Shown here piece by piece: positions 1 through 6,254 of a stretch of DNA of 22,049 bases. Made by a program: the position numbers and the translations under genes. The DNA comes from an uncultured Eubacteriales bacterium (GTDB lineage Bacteria; Bacillota; Clostridia; Oscillospirales; Oscillospiraceae): positions 1-22,049 of the forward strand of contig CAKTSK010000031.1 in assembly GCA_934597725.1 (NCBI GenBank), written 5' to 3'. The first letter of the stretch is position 1. Each line of letters opens with the position of its first letter. The notes under the pieces were generated by a model. That model was not told the DNA's origin, ran no database searches, and saw only the letters and a program-made list of their open reading frames with translations.

Positions 1-204
1 CTGACCCGCTACACCGGGGTGCGGATCTGCCTGCATTCTGAGATGAGGAACGCCGCCGGAGAAGTGGTTTTTGAGGGAGATACGGAGAGCTGCTTTGTCG
101 ACGGGGAAGGGAAGATCCTGCGGCTGAAAAAAGCGTGCCCCGGCTTCTCTCAGGCGCTGGAAGCCCAGTTGGCCGCTGCCGACAGCCAGGCAGCGGAACG
201 GTGA
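1..204 (+). CDS. acyl-CoA thioesterase-like protein (4HBT/YbgC-FadM type), C-terminal part
   Basis: The window opens inside this gene; the last 67 codons are visible, ending in TGA at 202-204. The visible part begins RYTGVRICLHSEMRNAAGEVVFEG and continues to a stretch with FVDGEGKILRLKKACPGF. This resembles the last two strands of a hot-dog fold thioesterase of the 4-hydroxybenzoyl-CoA/YbgC type, in which a strand carrying a G-D/E-S-x-x-C-F-V pattern precedes a short C-terminal helix. Such enzymes hydrolyse acyl-CoA thioesters in the cytoplasm. The catalytic N-terminal half lies outside the window, so substrate class cannot be judged. It ends 12 bp before uppP on the same strand, with uppP's ribosome binding site in the gap, so the two are probably cotranscribed. 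The family call rests on a short stretch and is moderately sure. Confidence 0.65.
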   Translation: MTRYTGVRICLHSEMRNAAGEVVFEGDTESCFVDGEGKILRLKKACPGFSQALEAQLAAADSQAAER

Positions 205-216
205 GGAGGGTTATAC

Positions 217-1050
217 ATGTTGGAACAGGTGACAGCCACGCTGAAGGTGATCTTCTTAGGGATCGTTGAGGGAATCACCGAGTGGCTTCCCATCAGCAGC
301 ACCGGGCACATGCTGCTGGTGGATGAATTTTTGCAGCTGAATGCCAGTGAGGCGTTCAAGGATATGTTTTTTGTGGTCATCCAGCTGGGCGCGATCCTGG
401 CGGTGGTCCTGCTGTTCTGGAAAAAGATGTGGCCCTTTCAGCGGCGGACGGCGTCCCAGGGCGCGGTCCGGTGGGACACCATGCAGATGTGGTGCAAGGT
501 GGTGGTCGCCTGCATCCCCGGGGCCGTGGTCACGATCCTGTTTGACAACTACATCGAGGCCCACCTGCACACCCCGTGGGTCATTGCGGCGGCGCTGATC
601 GTATACGGCGTGGCCTTCATTCTCATCGAAAACTGGAACAAGTCCCGCACGCCCCGGGTGCAGACACTGGGGGAGATCACCTACCGCACGGCTTTTTTCA
701 TTGGCCTGTTCCAGGTCCTGTCCATTATCCCCGGCACCTCCCGCTCCGGCTCTACCATCATCGGGGCCTTGCTGCTGGGTGTGTCCCGGGTGGCGGCGGC
801 GGAGTTCACCTTCTTCCTGGCGGTGCCGGTGATGTTTGGCCTGAGCCTGTTCAAGCTGCTGAAATTCGGCTTTGTGTTCACCAGCGTGGAGCTGGCTACC
901 CTGGTGGTGGGCAGTCTGGTGGCCTTCCTGGTCTCTCTGGTGGTGATCAAGTTCCTGATGGGCTACATCAAGAAGCATGACTTCAAAGTGTTCGGCTGGT
1001 ATCGGATCGCCCTGGGCGCCGTGGTGCTGGCCTACTTTGCCCTTCGGTAA
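217..1050 (+). CDS. uppP: undecaprenyl-diphosphatase UppP (BacA)
   Basis: This 277-aa integral membrane enzyme removes a phosphate from undecaprenyl pyrophosphate, recycling the lipid carrier for peptidoglycan and other surface polymers; overproduction of family members gives bacitracin resistance. Two family signatures are intact. The first, at residues 15-31, contains the E-G-I-T-E glutamates (E18, E22) and the P-I-S-S-T-G-H segment. The second, PGTSRSGST at residues 172-180, carries the catalytic arginine and serines. Length is normal for the family (about 265-280 aa), and hydrophobic segments run throughout. The ATG at 217 has a strong GAGGAGGG ribosome binding site about 6 nt upstream. 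The gene follows the thioesterase-like gene at 12 bp and ends just before a strong terminator, so it is the last gene of its operon. Confidence 0.96.
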   Translation: MLEQVTATLKVIFLGIVEGITEWLPISSTGHMLLVDEFLQLNASEAFKDMFFVVIQLGAILAVVLLFWKKMWPFQRRTASQGAVRWDTMQMWCKVVVACIPGAVVTILFDNYIEAHLHTPWVIAAALIVYGVAFILIENWNKSRTPRVQTLGEITYRTAFFIGLFQVLSIIPGTSRSGSTIIGALLLGVSRVAAAEFTFFLAVPVMFGLSLFKLLKFGFVFTSVELATLVVGSLVAFLVSLVVIKFLMGYIKKHDFKVFGWYRIALGAVVLAYFALR

Positions 1051-1062
1051 ACATCCGCAGAT

Positions 1063-1099
1063 AAAACGCCTGTCATCGTCTGGATGGCAGGCGTTTTTT
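1063..1099 (+). terminator. intrinsic terminator after uppP
   Basis: The arms AAAACGCCTG (1063-1072) and CAGGCGTTTT (1088-1097) pair perfectly. One G-U pair and a further CATC/GATG follow inside, leaving a 5-nt loop at 1078-1082. Six T residues run 1094-1099. It ends the thioesterase-uppP transcript. The A-rich left arm could also make it work on the other strand, but no minus-strand gene needs it there. Confidence 0.92.
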
Positions 1100-1171
1100 C
1101 GCCTGGATCTGACGGAATTTGTCACCGGAAATGCCCCCGGCACATAGAGTGGAGTGATCTTATAGAAAGTT

Positions 1172-2419
1172 ATGGTGAAGGCAATGAAGTATGTTGTACG
1201 GATCGGTACCTTCCTGCTCCTGCTCTGTCTGTTGGTGGTGCCGGTAAGCGCACAGGCAAGCGCAATGCCGGGGCTGGATGTCAGTGTCTGGCAGGGAGAG
1301 ATCGACTTTGCACAGGTCAAAGCCGCCGGCCGCTCGGTGGTCTATATCCGAGCGGGAGAAGGCTTGTTTGAGGACCGCCGCTTCCGGGAGAATGCCCGTC
1401 ATGCCCGGGAGGCAGGGATGAAGGTCGGGTTTTATTTTTTTGTCACGGCTGCTGATGCTGCCCAGGCCCGCCAGCAGGCGGAATATTTCGCGGAACTGAT
1501 CCGCCCTGTCCCTTACGACTGCCGTCCCGCAGTGGATTTTGAACAGTATGGCCACCTGTCCCGGCCGATCCTGAACCAGATCGCCCAGACCTTTGCCCGG
1601 ACACTGGAGGAGAAAACAGGGATCGTCCCCCTGTTCTATACCAACGTTTCCAGCGTGGAGACCATCTGGGAGGAATCTCTGACCAGATATCCGCTGTGGA
1701 TCGCGGAGTACGGTCCTTCGGAACCGGCGTCCCTGGGACATTGGCGCACCTGGGCCGGGTTTCAATACCGGGACAATGGGCGGGTGCCGGGCATTCAGGG
1801 GCCGGTAGATCTGGACTGGTTTACGGCTGAGGTCCTGCTGGAGGGCAGCAGACCGTGGCCCTTTGCGGATGTCAGCCGCCGGGACTGGTACTATGGCGGC
1901 GTGAAAAGTCTCTACGACCAGGGACTACTCCAAGGGGTGGCCCCCCACCGGTTTGCCCCGGATGCACCGGCCCAGCGGGCGGCTGCGGTGACGATCCTGT
2001 ACCGGGCCGCCGGTAAGCCTGCGGTCTCCGGTCCCACGGGATTTTCTGATGTTCCGGCATCTGCATGGTTTGCGGAAGCCGTCCGTTGGGCGGAGGAACA
2101 GGGGATCGCCCGGGGGGATGCCCCCCAACGCTTTTCCCCGGACCGGGGCGTGAGCCGCCAGGAGCTGGCCCTGTTCCTGTTCCGGGACGCGCGGGCCCGG
2201 GGGGCCTCGGTCAACCAGCGGGCTTCCTTATCCCCTTATGACGACGGCAGCCAAGTTTCCCCCTGGGCCAGGGAGGCTGTGTCCTGGGCCGTGGCAGAGG
2301 GCATCCTGACGGGGACCGGGCCGAAGACGCTGGCGCCCCGGGCACAAGCGGACCGGGCACAGCTGGCGGTGATGGTCCACCGTTATCTGGTTCGTTATGG
2401 CGATCTGTCTGCCGCATAA
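1172..2419 (+). CDS. secreted GH25 lysozyme with three C-terminal SLH repeats
   Basis: A 415-aa exported cell-wall hydrolase. Residues 5-29 form a signal peptide: a basic start, a leucine-rich core, then VSAQA at the probable cleavage site. Residues 34-222 are a glycoside hydrolase family 25 (muramidase) domain, with the opening DVSVWQG (D36), the FYFFVTA strand (87-93), the catalytic D-x-E as VDFE (D122, E124), WIAEYG (176-181) and a closing DLDWF. Residues 230-280, 291-340 and 356-407 are three SLH repeats, each with an FADV- or FSDV-like start, a W-containing helix and a G-I/L-x-x-G turn. SLH triplets bind pyruvylated secondary wall polymers, so the enzyme should stay on the cell surface. 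The start is uncertain: ATG 1172 has only a weak AGAAAG upstream, and ATG 1184 is in frame and also leaves an intact signal peptide. Role in wall turnover or competitor lysis is inferred. Confidence 0.93.
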   Translation: MVKAMKYVVRIGTFLLLLCLLVVPVSAQASAMPGLDVSVWQGEIDFAQVKAAGRSVVYIRAGEGLFEDRRFRENARHAREAGMKVGFYFFVTAADAAQARQQAEYFAELIRPVPYDCRPAVDFEQYGHLSRPILNQIAQTFARTLEEKTGIVPLFYTNVSSVETIWEESLTRYPLWIAEYGPSEPASLGHWRTWAGFQYRDNGRVPGIQGPVDLDWFTAEVLLEGSRPWPFADVSRRDWYYGGVKSLYDQGLLQGVAPHRFAPDAPAQRAAAVTILYRAAGKPAVSGPTGFSDVPASAWFAEAVRWAEEQGIARGDAPQRFSPDRGVSRQELALFLFRDARARGASVNQRASLSPYDDGSQVSPWAREAVSWAVAEGILTGTGPKTLAPRAQADRAQLAVMVHRYLVRYGDLSAA

Positions 2420-2423
2420 GCAG

Positions 2424-2456
2424 TTGGCCCCTGTGCAACCCATGCACAGGGGCCAA
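2424..2456. terminator. hairpin between convergent genes
   Basis: A perfect 13-bp stem (TTGGCCCCTGTGC at 2424-2436 with its complement at 2444-2456) and a 7-nt loop lie between the stop codons of the lysozyme gene and the convergent DUF4317 gene. Neither side has a U-run, so it is a strong bidirectional hairpin that may stop or protect both transcripts rather than a textbook intrinsic terminator. Confidence 0.7.
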
Positions 2457-2458
2457 CA

Positions 2459-3601
2459 TCATGCCTCTTCCGGGAAGTGGATCGGAATGCCGTTGACGGT
2501 GACCTCGTCCGGCACCGGCAGCAGGAGAAATTTGCGGCCATGAATGACCCTGGCCTCGACCAGACTGCTGCTCTCCGGGTCCAGGGACAGGCGCAGCTGC
2601 GGCGTCTCCACCTTTACCTGCTTGCTGTCCATGAGGTTGCCGGGGGAGAGGACCGCGCCCTCTCCGAAGTCCGCCAGACAAGTCTCTTCAAAGGCCTGGA
2701 TCTGCTCCTCTGCCACGCCGCTCTCCCGCAGCATCGCCCCCATGTCCCGGACCGACAGGTCCAGAGGGGCGGGGTCCTTGCTCTCTTTGTGCTGTTCAAT
2801 GCGTTCCCGGAGCTGTTCGTGGACGCCTTGGACCACATCGTAACTACAGGATTCGTTCAGACAGCTGGTGAGGGCATTCTGGAAGGTCTCTCGCTGCTGG
2901 GCGGCAGAGAGAAGGGGACCGGTGCAGAACAGGGCGTCGATCAGTTCCTGGTGGCTCTCCTCCTCGCTCTTGGTGTAGTACAAGGCGTGGTAGAGATTGG
3001 CCGCCCGGTCATCAAAGGTGGGGAACAGGAAGCCCAGCACCGGGGCCGAGAGGATCTGGCTGATACCCCGGGTGAGGAAGATCTTTTCCTGGGGGGCATA
3101 GGCCAGGGCGGGCTTTTCCTCCTTGACTGGGCAGATGGCGCACAGCAGGTAGGAAAATACCTGGTCCGAGGCGTCGGCCTGGTCCTCGTCGTCTTTTCCC
3201 CGGTAGGGAACGTCGTAGGTGTCGTGGGCCAGGAGGATCAGATAGGGCGTGTCCCCCAGAGACAGCGCGTCGATGATCGTCTGAAAAAAGTCTTCCCGCA
3301 GGGCAGGGTCCTCCAGCTTGCTCTCCCGCAGGGCGGACAGGCGTTTGTGTTCCGGGCTGTCCACCACCTGCTGGGTGGAGAAGGAGAGGTCCAGCAGATT
3401 TTTTCCCAGTGCGCCGGACAGGGATTTTTTCAGCAGGGCCAGGTAGGTTTCGCCTTCAAATTCACTCAGCAGCCCCAGAGAGGCTTGAAACTGGGAGATG
3501 ATCTCCCGCCCGCCGCTGACATAGCAGCCGTATAGTTTGCTGATGCCGCACTTGCTGGGAGAGAGATGGCGGCGCAGTTCATTGAGTTCTTTTTGGTTCA
3601 T
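2459..3601 (-). CDS. DUF4317 family protein
   Basis: A 380-aa cytoplasmic protein of unknown function that I recognise as DUF4317, a family common in Clostridia. The start MNQKELNELRRHLSPSKC followed by GISKLYGCYV matches the usual family opening, an acidic/basic helix then a C-x(n)-GCYV motif. The family reading continues with a repeated helical region and a conserved C-terminal segment around residues 320-375. No signal peptide, membrane helix or catalytic motif is seen. A GTG codon 12 nt further upstream (3613) is in frame, but that GTGAGG is better read as the ribosome binding site for the ATG at 3601, which also gives the family-like N terminus. The gene is transcribed on its own from the promoter at 3636-3664 and runs convergently into the lysozyme hairpin. 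The biochemical role is unknown. Confidence 0.85.
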   Translation of the reverse strand: MNQKELNELRRHLSPSKCGISKLYGCYVSGGREIISQFQASLGLLSEFEGETYLALLKKSLSGALGKNLLDLSFSTQQVVDSPEHKRLSALRESKLEDPALREDFFQTIIDALSLGDTPYLILLAHDTYDVPYRGKDDEDQADASDQVFSYLLCAICPVKEEKPALAYAPQEKIFLTRGISQILSAPVLGFLFPTFDDRAANLYHALYYTKSEEESHQELIDALFCTGPLLSAAQQRETFQNALTSCLNESCSYDVVQGVHEQLRERIEQHKESKDPAPLDLSVRDMGAMLRESGVAEEQIQAFEETCLADFGEGAVLSPGNLMDSKQVKVETPQLRLSLDPESSSLVEARVIHGRKFLLLPVPDEVTVNGIPIHFPEEA

Positions 3602-3635
3602 CGTGTGCCTCACAAATCAGAATGGGAATGGAGAC

Positions 3636-3664
3636 ACTATACCACGTCTTTGCCCGCCGGTCAA
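3636..3664 (-). promoter_or_regulatory. sigma-A type promoter of the DUF4317 gene
   Basis: On the minus strand TTGACC (3664-3659) is followed after exactly 17 nt by TATAGT (3641-3636), 35 nt upstream of the chosen ATG at 3601. Both boxes are near consensus. Confidence 0.8.
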
Positions 3665-3666
3665 AT

Positions 3667-3678
3667 GGGACATATCCC
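3667..3678. promoter_or_regulatory. palindrome GGGACATATCCC in the divergent promoter region
   Basis: GGGA and TCCC arms flank a CATA centre. The site sits 2 bp upstream of the -35 box of the DUF4317 promoter and about 55 bp upstream of the small ORF that precedes the recombinase. It could be a regulator binding site for either direction, or part of a recombinase site. No matching second copy was noticed in the window. Confidence 0.3.
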
Positions 3679-3732
3679 TTCTGCCGCAGCGCATAAAGTG
3701 GGGGAGCAATGTTTTTTACAGGAGGGGATCTT

Positions 3733-3903
3733 ATGGCAGAAACAGACTGGGTTTGCAGCAGCGTGTTCCAGGATGGGACAGATCAGGTCACACCCCAGCG
3801 CCTGACCGCCGCCTGGATCGCCGTGATCCGCCAGCTGCAAGACAGCGGCCAGGAGCTGCCCTGGCGCAAGGCAGCCCCACAGACCGAAGAGGAGAAGCCA
3901 TGA
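3733..3903 (+). CDS. small hypothetical protein translationally coupled to recombinase
   Basis: A 56-aa soluble ORF that I do not recognise. It starts at ATG 3733 behind a strong GGAGGGG ribosome binding site (3721-3727, 5 nt gap); an in-frame ATG at 3709 lacks this spacing. It has an aromatic-rich start (MAETDWVCSSVFQDG), a short amphipathic helix (TPQRLTAAWIAVIRQLQDSG) and an acidic tail. Its TGA overlaps the recombinase ATG in an ATGA junction, so the two should be made in a coupled way. Short ORFs in this position are often accessory factors of the recombinase or remnants of the mobile element. Here the role is unknown. Confidence 0.7.
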   Translation: MAETDWVCSSVFQDGTDQVTPQRLTAAWIAVIRQLQDSGQELPWRKAAPQTEEEKP

Positions 3904-5444
3904 AAGCCGCGCTCTACTGCCGCCTGTCTGAGGAGGACCGCGGCAAACAGACCGACACCGAGGACAGCGGCAGCATCCGAAACCAGAAAGCAATGCTGCT
4001 GCAATATGCCATGGAGCAGGGGTGGGAGGTCTATCAGATCTACAGCGACGATGACTATACCGGGGCAGACCGCCGCCGCCCGGCCTTCAACCGGCTGCTG
4101 CGGGACGCCCAGGACCGGAAGTTTGACATCGTGCTGTGCAAGACCCAGTCCCGGTTTACCAGAGAGTTAGAGTTGGTAGAAAAATATCTCCACGGTCTTT
4201 TCCCGCAGTGGGGGATTCGTTTTGTCAGCGTCGTGGACAACGCCGACACGGCCAACAAGGGGAACAAAAAGTCCCGGCAGATCAACGGTCTGGTCAATGA
4301 ATGGTACCTGGAAGACCTGTCCGAAAACATCCGCAGCGTGCTGAACAACCGGCGGGAAAATGGCTTTCACATTGGCTCCTTTGCCCTCTATGGCTACCGC
4401 AAGGACCCGGAACACAAGGGCCGCCTGCTCGTGGATGAGGAGGCGGCCGCTGTGGTGCGGGAGGTCTTTCTGCTTTTTTCTCAGGGCTATGGCAAAACGG
4501 CCATTGCCCGTGCGCTCAACGACCGGGGCGTCCCCAACCCGACGGAGTACAAGCGCCTGCACGGCCTGCGCTACCGCCAGCCCCAGAACCGGGGCAGCAC
4601 CCTGTGGAAATACCCTGCCATTGCCTCCATGCTGACCAATGAGATCTACCTGGGAAACATGGTCCAGGGAAAGTACGGCAGCGTCTCCTATAAGACGAAA
4701 GACAACCGCCCTCGTCCCCCTGCTGCCTGGTATCGGGTGGAGGGGACCCACGAAGCCATCATTGACCGCCCCTTGTGGGACCGGGTACAGGCTCTGCTGG
4801 CCCAGCGGGCCAAACCCTTTGCCGGGGGGACCATTGGCCTGTTTTCCCGGAAAGCCCGGTGCGCCTGCTGTGGTGCGGCGCTGCGTTCCAGCAAGAGCCA
4901 TGGACGGCACTACCTGCAATGTGCCACGCGCTATGTATCCCAGGAGGCTTGCCCCGGTGTGTTTCTTCCGGTGGCTTTGCTGGAACGGGCGGTTTTGGGG
5001 GAGCTGCGCCGCTTGTTGGCGGACTTCCTGGACCATGCCCTGCTGCGGCAGGCGTTGGCAGATCAGCCTCGCCCCAGAAGCGCAGCCGAGCGGTTAAAAG
5101 AGGAACTGGACACCGCGCGAAAACGAGCGGCGGAAGCCTCGCAGGCCATTCGGACCCTGTATCGGGACAAGGCAAAGGGCCTGCTTTCCGAGCGGGATTT
5201 TGCCGCGCTGTCTCAGGAATTTGCCGCCGAGCGGACGCGGCTGGAGCAGTGGATTCGGGAGGGGGAGACACGCCTGACCCAAGCCGCCTGTCCCCCTGTT
5301 CCGGCGTCTTCCGAGGACCGGCTCTCCCGTTGGAGCCAACCGGACCACCTGACCCGGGCGCTGGTAGAGCTGACCATCGACAAGATCTTCGTGGGGCCCC
5401 GGTGCCCGGAGGGCAGAAGGATCGAGATTCATTGGCGTTTCTGA
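3900..5444 (+). CDS. large serine recombinase
   Basis: A 514-aa site-specific DNA recombinase. Residues 2-150 are the resolvase/invertase catalytic domain: YCRLSEED gives the nucleophile Ser10, and SRFTREL gives Arg85 and Arg88. Residues 155-300 match the recombinase DNA-binding domain with the usual YGY, RALNDRG and WKYPAIASMLTNEIYLGN segments. C321, C324, C341 and C351 form the zinc beta-ribbon, and residues about 394-460 look like the long coiled coil that controls synapsis direction in large serine integrases. The ending (LVELTIDKIFVGP..IEIHW) is typical, so the protein looks complete. ATG 3900 has GAGGAG just upstream and overlaps the 56-aa ORF. No phage, conjugation or transposon cargo lies nearby and no att pair was seen. 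It may be a solitary recombinase, a DNA-inversion enzyme or the remnant of an excised element. Confidence 0.94.
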   Translation: MKAALYCRLSEEDRGKQTDTEDSGSIRNQKAMLLQYAMEQGWEVYQIYSDDDYTGADRRRPAFNRLLRDAQDRKFDIVLCKTQSRFTRELELVEKYLHGLFPQWGIRFVSVVDNADTANKGNKKSRQINGLVNEWYLEDLSENIRSVLNNRRENGFHIGSFALYGYRKDPEHKGRLLVDEEAAAVVREVFLLFSQGYGKTAIARALNDRGVPNPTEYKRLHGLRYRQPQNRGSTLWKYPAIASMLTNEIYLGNMVQGKYGSVSYKTKDNRPRPPAAWYRVEGTHEAIIDRPLWDRVQALLAQRAKPFAGGTIGLFSRKARCACCGAALRSSKSHGRHYLQCATRYVSQEACPGVFLPVALLERAVLGELRRLLADFLDHALLRQALADQPRPRSAAERLKEELDTARKRAAEASQAIRTLYRDKAKGLLSERDFAALSQEFAAERTRLEQWIREGETRLTQAACPPVPASSEDRLSRWSQPDHLTRALVELTIDKIFVGPRCPEGRRIEIHWRF

Positions 5445-5453
5445 GCCGGCAGG

Positions 5454-5645
5454 TCAGGCGGGGGAGAAGAGTTCATCCACCGTCGTCTGCAATTCTCTGG
5501 CCAGATGGAAGGCCAGGGCCAGGGTGGGGTCGTACTTATTGTTTTCGATGGCGTTGACGGTCTGCCGGGACACCCCACATCGTTTGGCCAGCTCTTCCTG
5601 GGACAGGCCCAGCTCTTTCCGTCTGCTTCGGATGCTGTTTTCCAT
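5454..5645 (-). CDS. Xre/Cro-type HTH transcriptional regulator
   Basis: A 63-aa single-domain regulator. Residues 1-55 are a complete Cro/C1 helix-turn-helix: IRSRRKELGLSQEELAKRCGVS, then RQTVNAIENNKYDPTLALAF, with the recognition helix around VSRQTVNAIE. It belongs to the short YgzD/YozG-like class that usually sits next to a small membrane protein gene. The ATG at 5645 gives the usual family N terminus. A GTG at 5654 is in frame and would overlap the upstream stop codon by 8 nt, so the exact start is not certain. It is the last gene of the minus-strand operon driven from 6126-6154. The twin palindromes there are the obvious candidate binding sites, which would make the operon self-repressed (inferred). 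Confidence 0.92.
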   Translation of the reverse strand: MENSIRSRRKELGLSQEELAKRCGVSRQTVNAIENNKYDPTLALAFHLARELQTTVDELFSPA

Positions 5646-5646
5646 C

Positions 5647-5943
5647 TCAGCCACCGTGCCTTCTTTTGTAGTATAGCAGGATGACGAAATACAGGATGGC
5701 GGTGGTTTCCAGTTGGATGAGAGAATTTTGCATCAGAGGCTGCGCCCGCACAAAACTGTACACCACATTCAGCAGGTTTGCACCAACCATACTAAGCAAG
5801 GTAAAGGAACTGGCTTTCCAGACAATGATCTGGTTCCGTTCGTCCCCCGGCTTTGCCAGGGACACCACCATCATGATATCCAATGCGGCGAAGATCACCA
5901 AAATCACGCCTAAGAAAATCATGGCACCAATGGGCATTTTCAT
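5647..5943 (-). CDS. small membrane protein with three predicted TM helices, partner of the Xre regulator
   Basis: A 98-aa protein with three hydrophobic segments at about residues 5-25, 41-61 and 72-92, separated by a charged loop (AKPGDERNQIIVWK) and ending in a basic tail (YYKRRHGG). I do not recognise a named family, but the size, topology and DER-N loop are like the small membrane proteins paired with YgzD-like regulators in Firmicutes. ATG 5943 is chosen because AAAGGAG lies 9 nt upstream; the upstream in-frame GTG at 6000 has no such site. Its stop codon is next to or overlaps the regulator's start, so translation is coupled. The segment is AT-richer than most of the window. Function is unknown; sensing or sequestering the regulator is one possibility. 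Confidence 0.8.
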   Translation of the reverse strand: MKMPIGAMIFLGVILVIFAALDIMMVVSLAKPGDERNQIIVWKASSFTLLSMVGANLLNVVYSFVRAQPLMQNSLIQLETTAILYFVILLYYKRRHGG

Positions 5944-6008
5944 ATGTACTCGCTCCTTTCGCAGATCATCAGGATGATTTGTTGTCAGATCGGTTTCCAC
6001 GTTGTACT

Positions 6009-6065
6009 CTAAGCGGCAGACAGCAGCCAGAGCAGTCCGTAGAATATCATGGTGCTGAGCGTCAT
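6009..6065 (-). CDS. 18-aa hydrophobic micropeptide
   Basis: The minus strand encodes MTLSTMIFYGLLWLLSAA followed by TAG. The ATG (6065-6063) has GGAGGG 7 nt upstream, a better site than chance usually gives in such a short transcript leader. The peptide is almost entirely hydrophobic and would make one membrane-inserted helix. It is the first ORF of the transcript from 6126-6154 and ends 65 nt before the membrane protein gene. It could be a leader peptide or a membrane micropeptide that works with its downstream neighbours. No homolog is known to me. It is supported by the ribosome binding site, start, stop and context only. Confidence 0.5.
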   Translation of the reverse strand: MTLSTMIFYGLLWLLSAA

Positions 6066-6101
6066 ACCAGATCCCTCCGTTTCCCTCAGTCGAATTTCAA
6101 A

Positions 6102-6121
6102 ATGTAAAATACTTTTGACAT
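6102..6121. promoter_or_regulatory. second, degenerate operator palindrome over the transcription start
   Basis: ATGT and ACAT ends, with inner AAA/TTT pairs and two mismatches, repeat the pattern of the perfect palindrome at 6145-6170; the plus strand reads ATGTAAAATACTTTTGACAT. The centre (6111.5) is 46 bp from that of the perfect site and lies close to the predicted transcription start, as expected for a second repressor site. Confidence 0.5.
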
Positions 6122-6125
6122 CTTG

Positions 6126-6154
6126 ATCTTATCAAATCTGTTTTGAAATGTCAA
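6126..6154 (-). promoter_or_regulatory. sigma-A promoter of the micropeptide/membrane protein/Xre operon
   Basis: TTGACA (6154-6149) and TAAGAT (6131-6126) on the minus strand are separated by exactly 17 nt. The -35 box lies inside the perfect palindrome at 6145-6170. The predicted start, near 6119, gives a leader of about 54 nt before the micropeptide ATG. Confidence 0.85.
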
Positions 6155-6170
6155 GACTTTTTGACATTTC
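6145..6170. promoter_or_regulatory. perfect operator palindrome over the -35 box
   Basis: GAAATGTCAA (6145-6154) and TTGACATTTC (6161-6170) are perfect 10-bp inverted arms with a 6-bp centre. The site overlaps the -35 hexamer of the operon promoter, so a dimeric repressor bound here would block RNA polymerase. The Xre-type regulator encoded by the last gene of the operon is the likely ligand (inferred). Confidence 0.7.
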
Positions 6171-6180
6171 TTTCGGGCAG

Positions 6181-6217
6181 AAAACAAGCGCAGTCCGTTT
6201 TTTCTGGACTGCGCTTG
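6181..6217 (-). terminator. intrinsic terminator after the short-chain dehydrogenase gene
   Basis: A perfect 12-bp stem (6185-6196 with 6206-6217) and a 9-nt loop. On the minus strand it is followed by GTTTTCT. It lies 38 nt past the stop codon of the dehydrogenase gene and separates that transcript from the Xre operon promoter. Confidence 0.88.
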
Positions 6218-6254
6218 ATGTGTTGTTTGTTTGCTTTTGGGTGTTTGCCTTCTG

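Noticed and set aside
2477..3535. A 352-codon open frame antisense to DUF4317
   Set aside because: It has no ribosome binding site and the opposing gene matches a known family with its own promoter.
3613..3613. GTG at 3613-3611 as the start of the DUF4317 gene
   Set aside because: The GTGAGG it lies in is the ribosome binding site for the ATG at 3601, which also gives the family-like N terminus.
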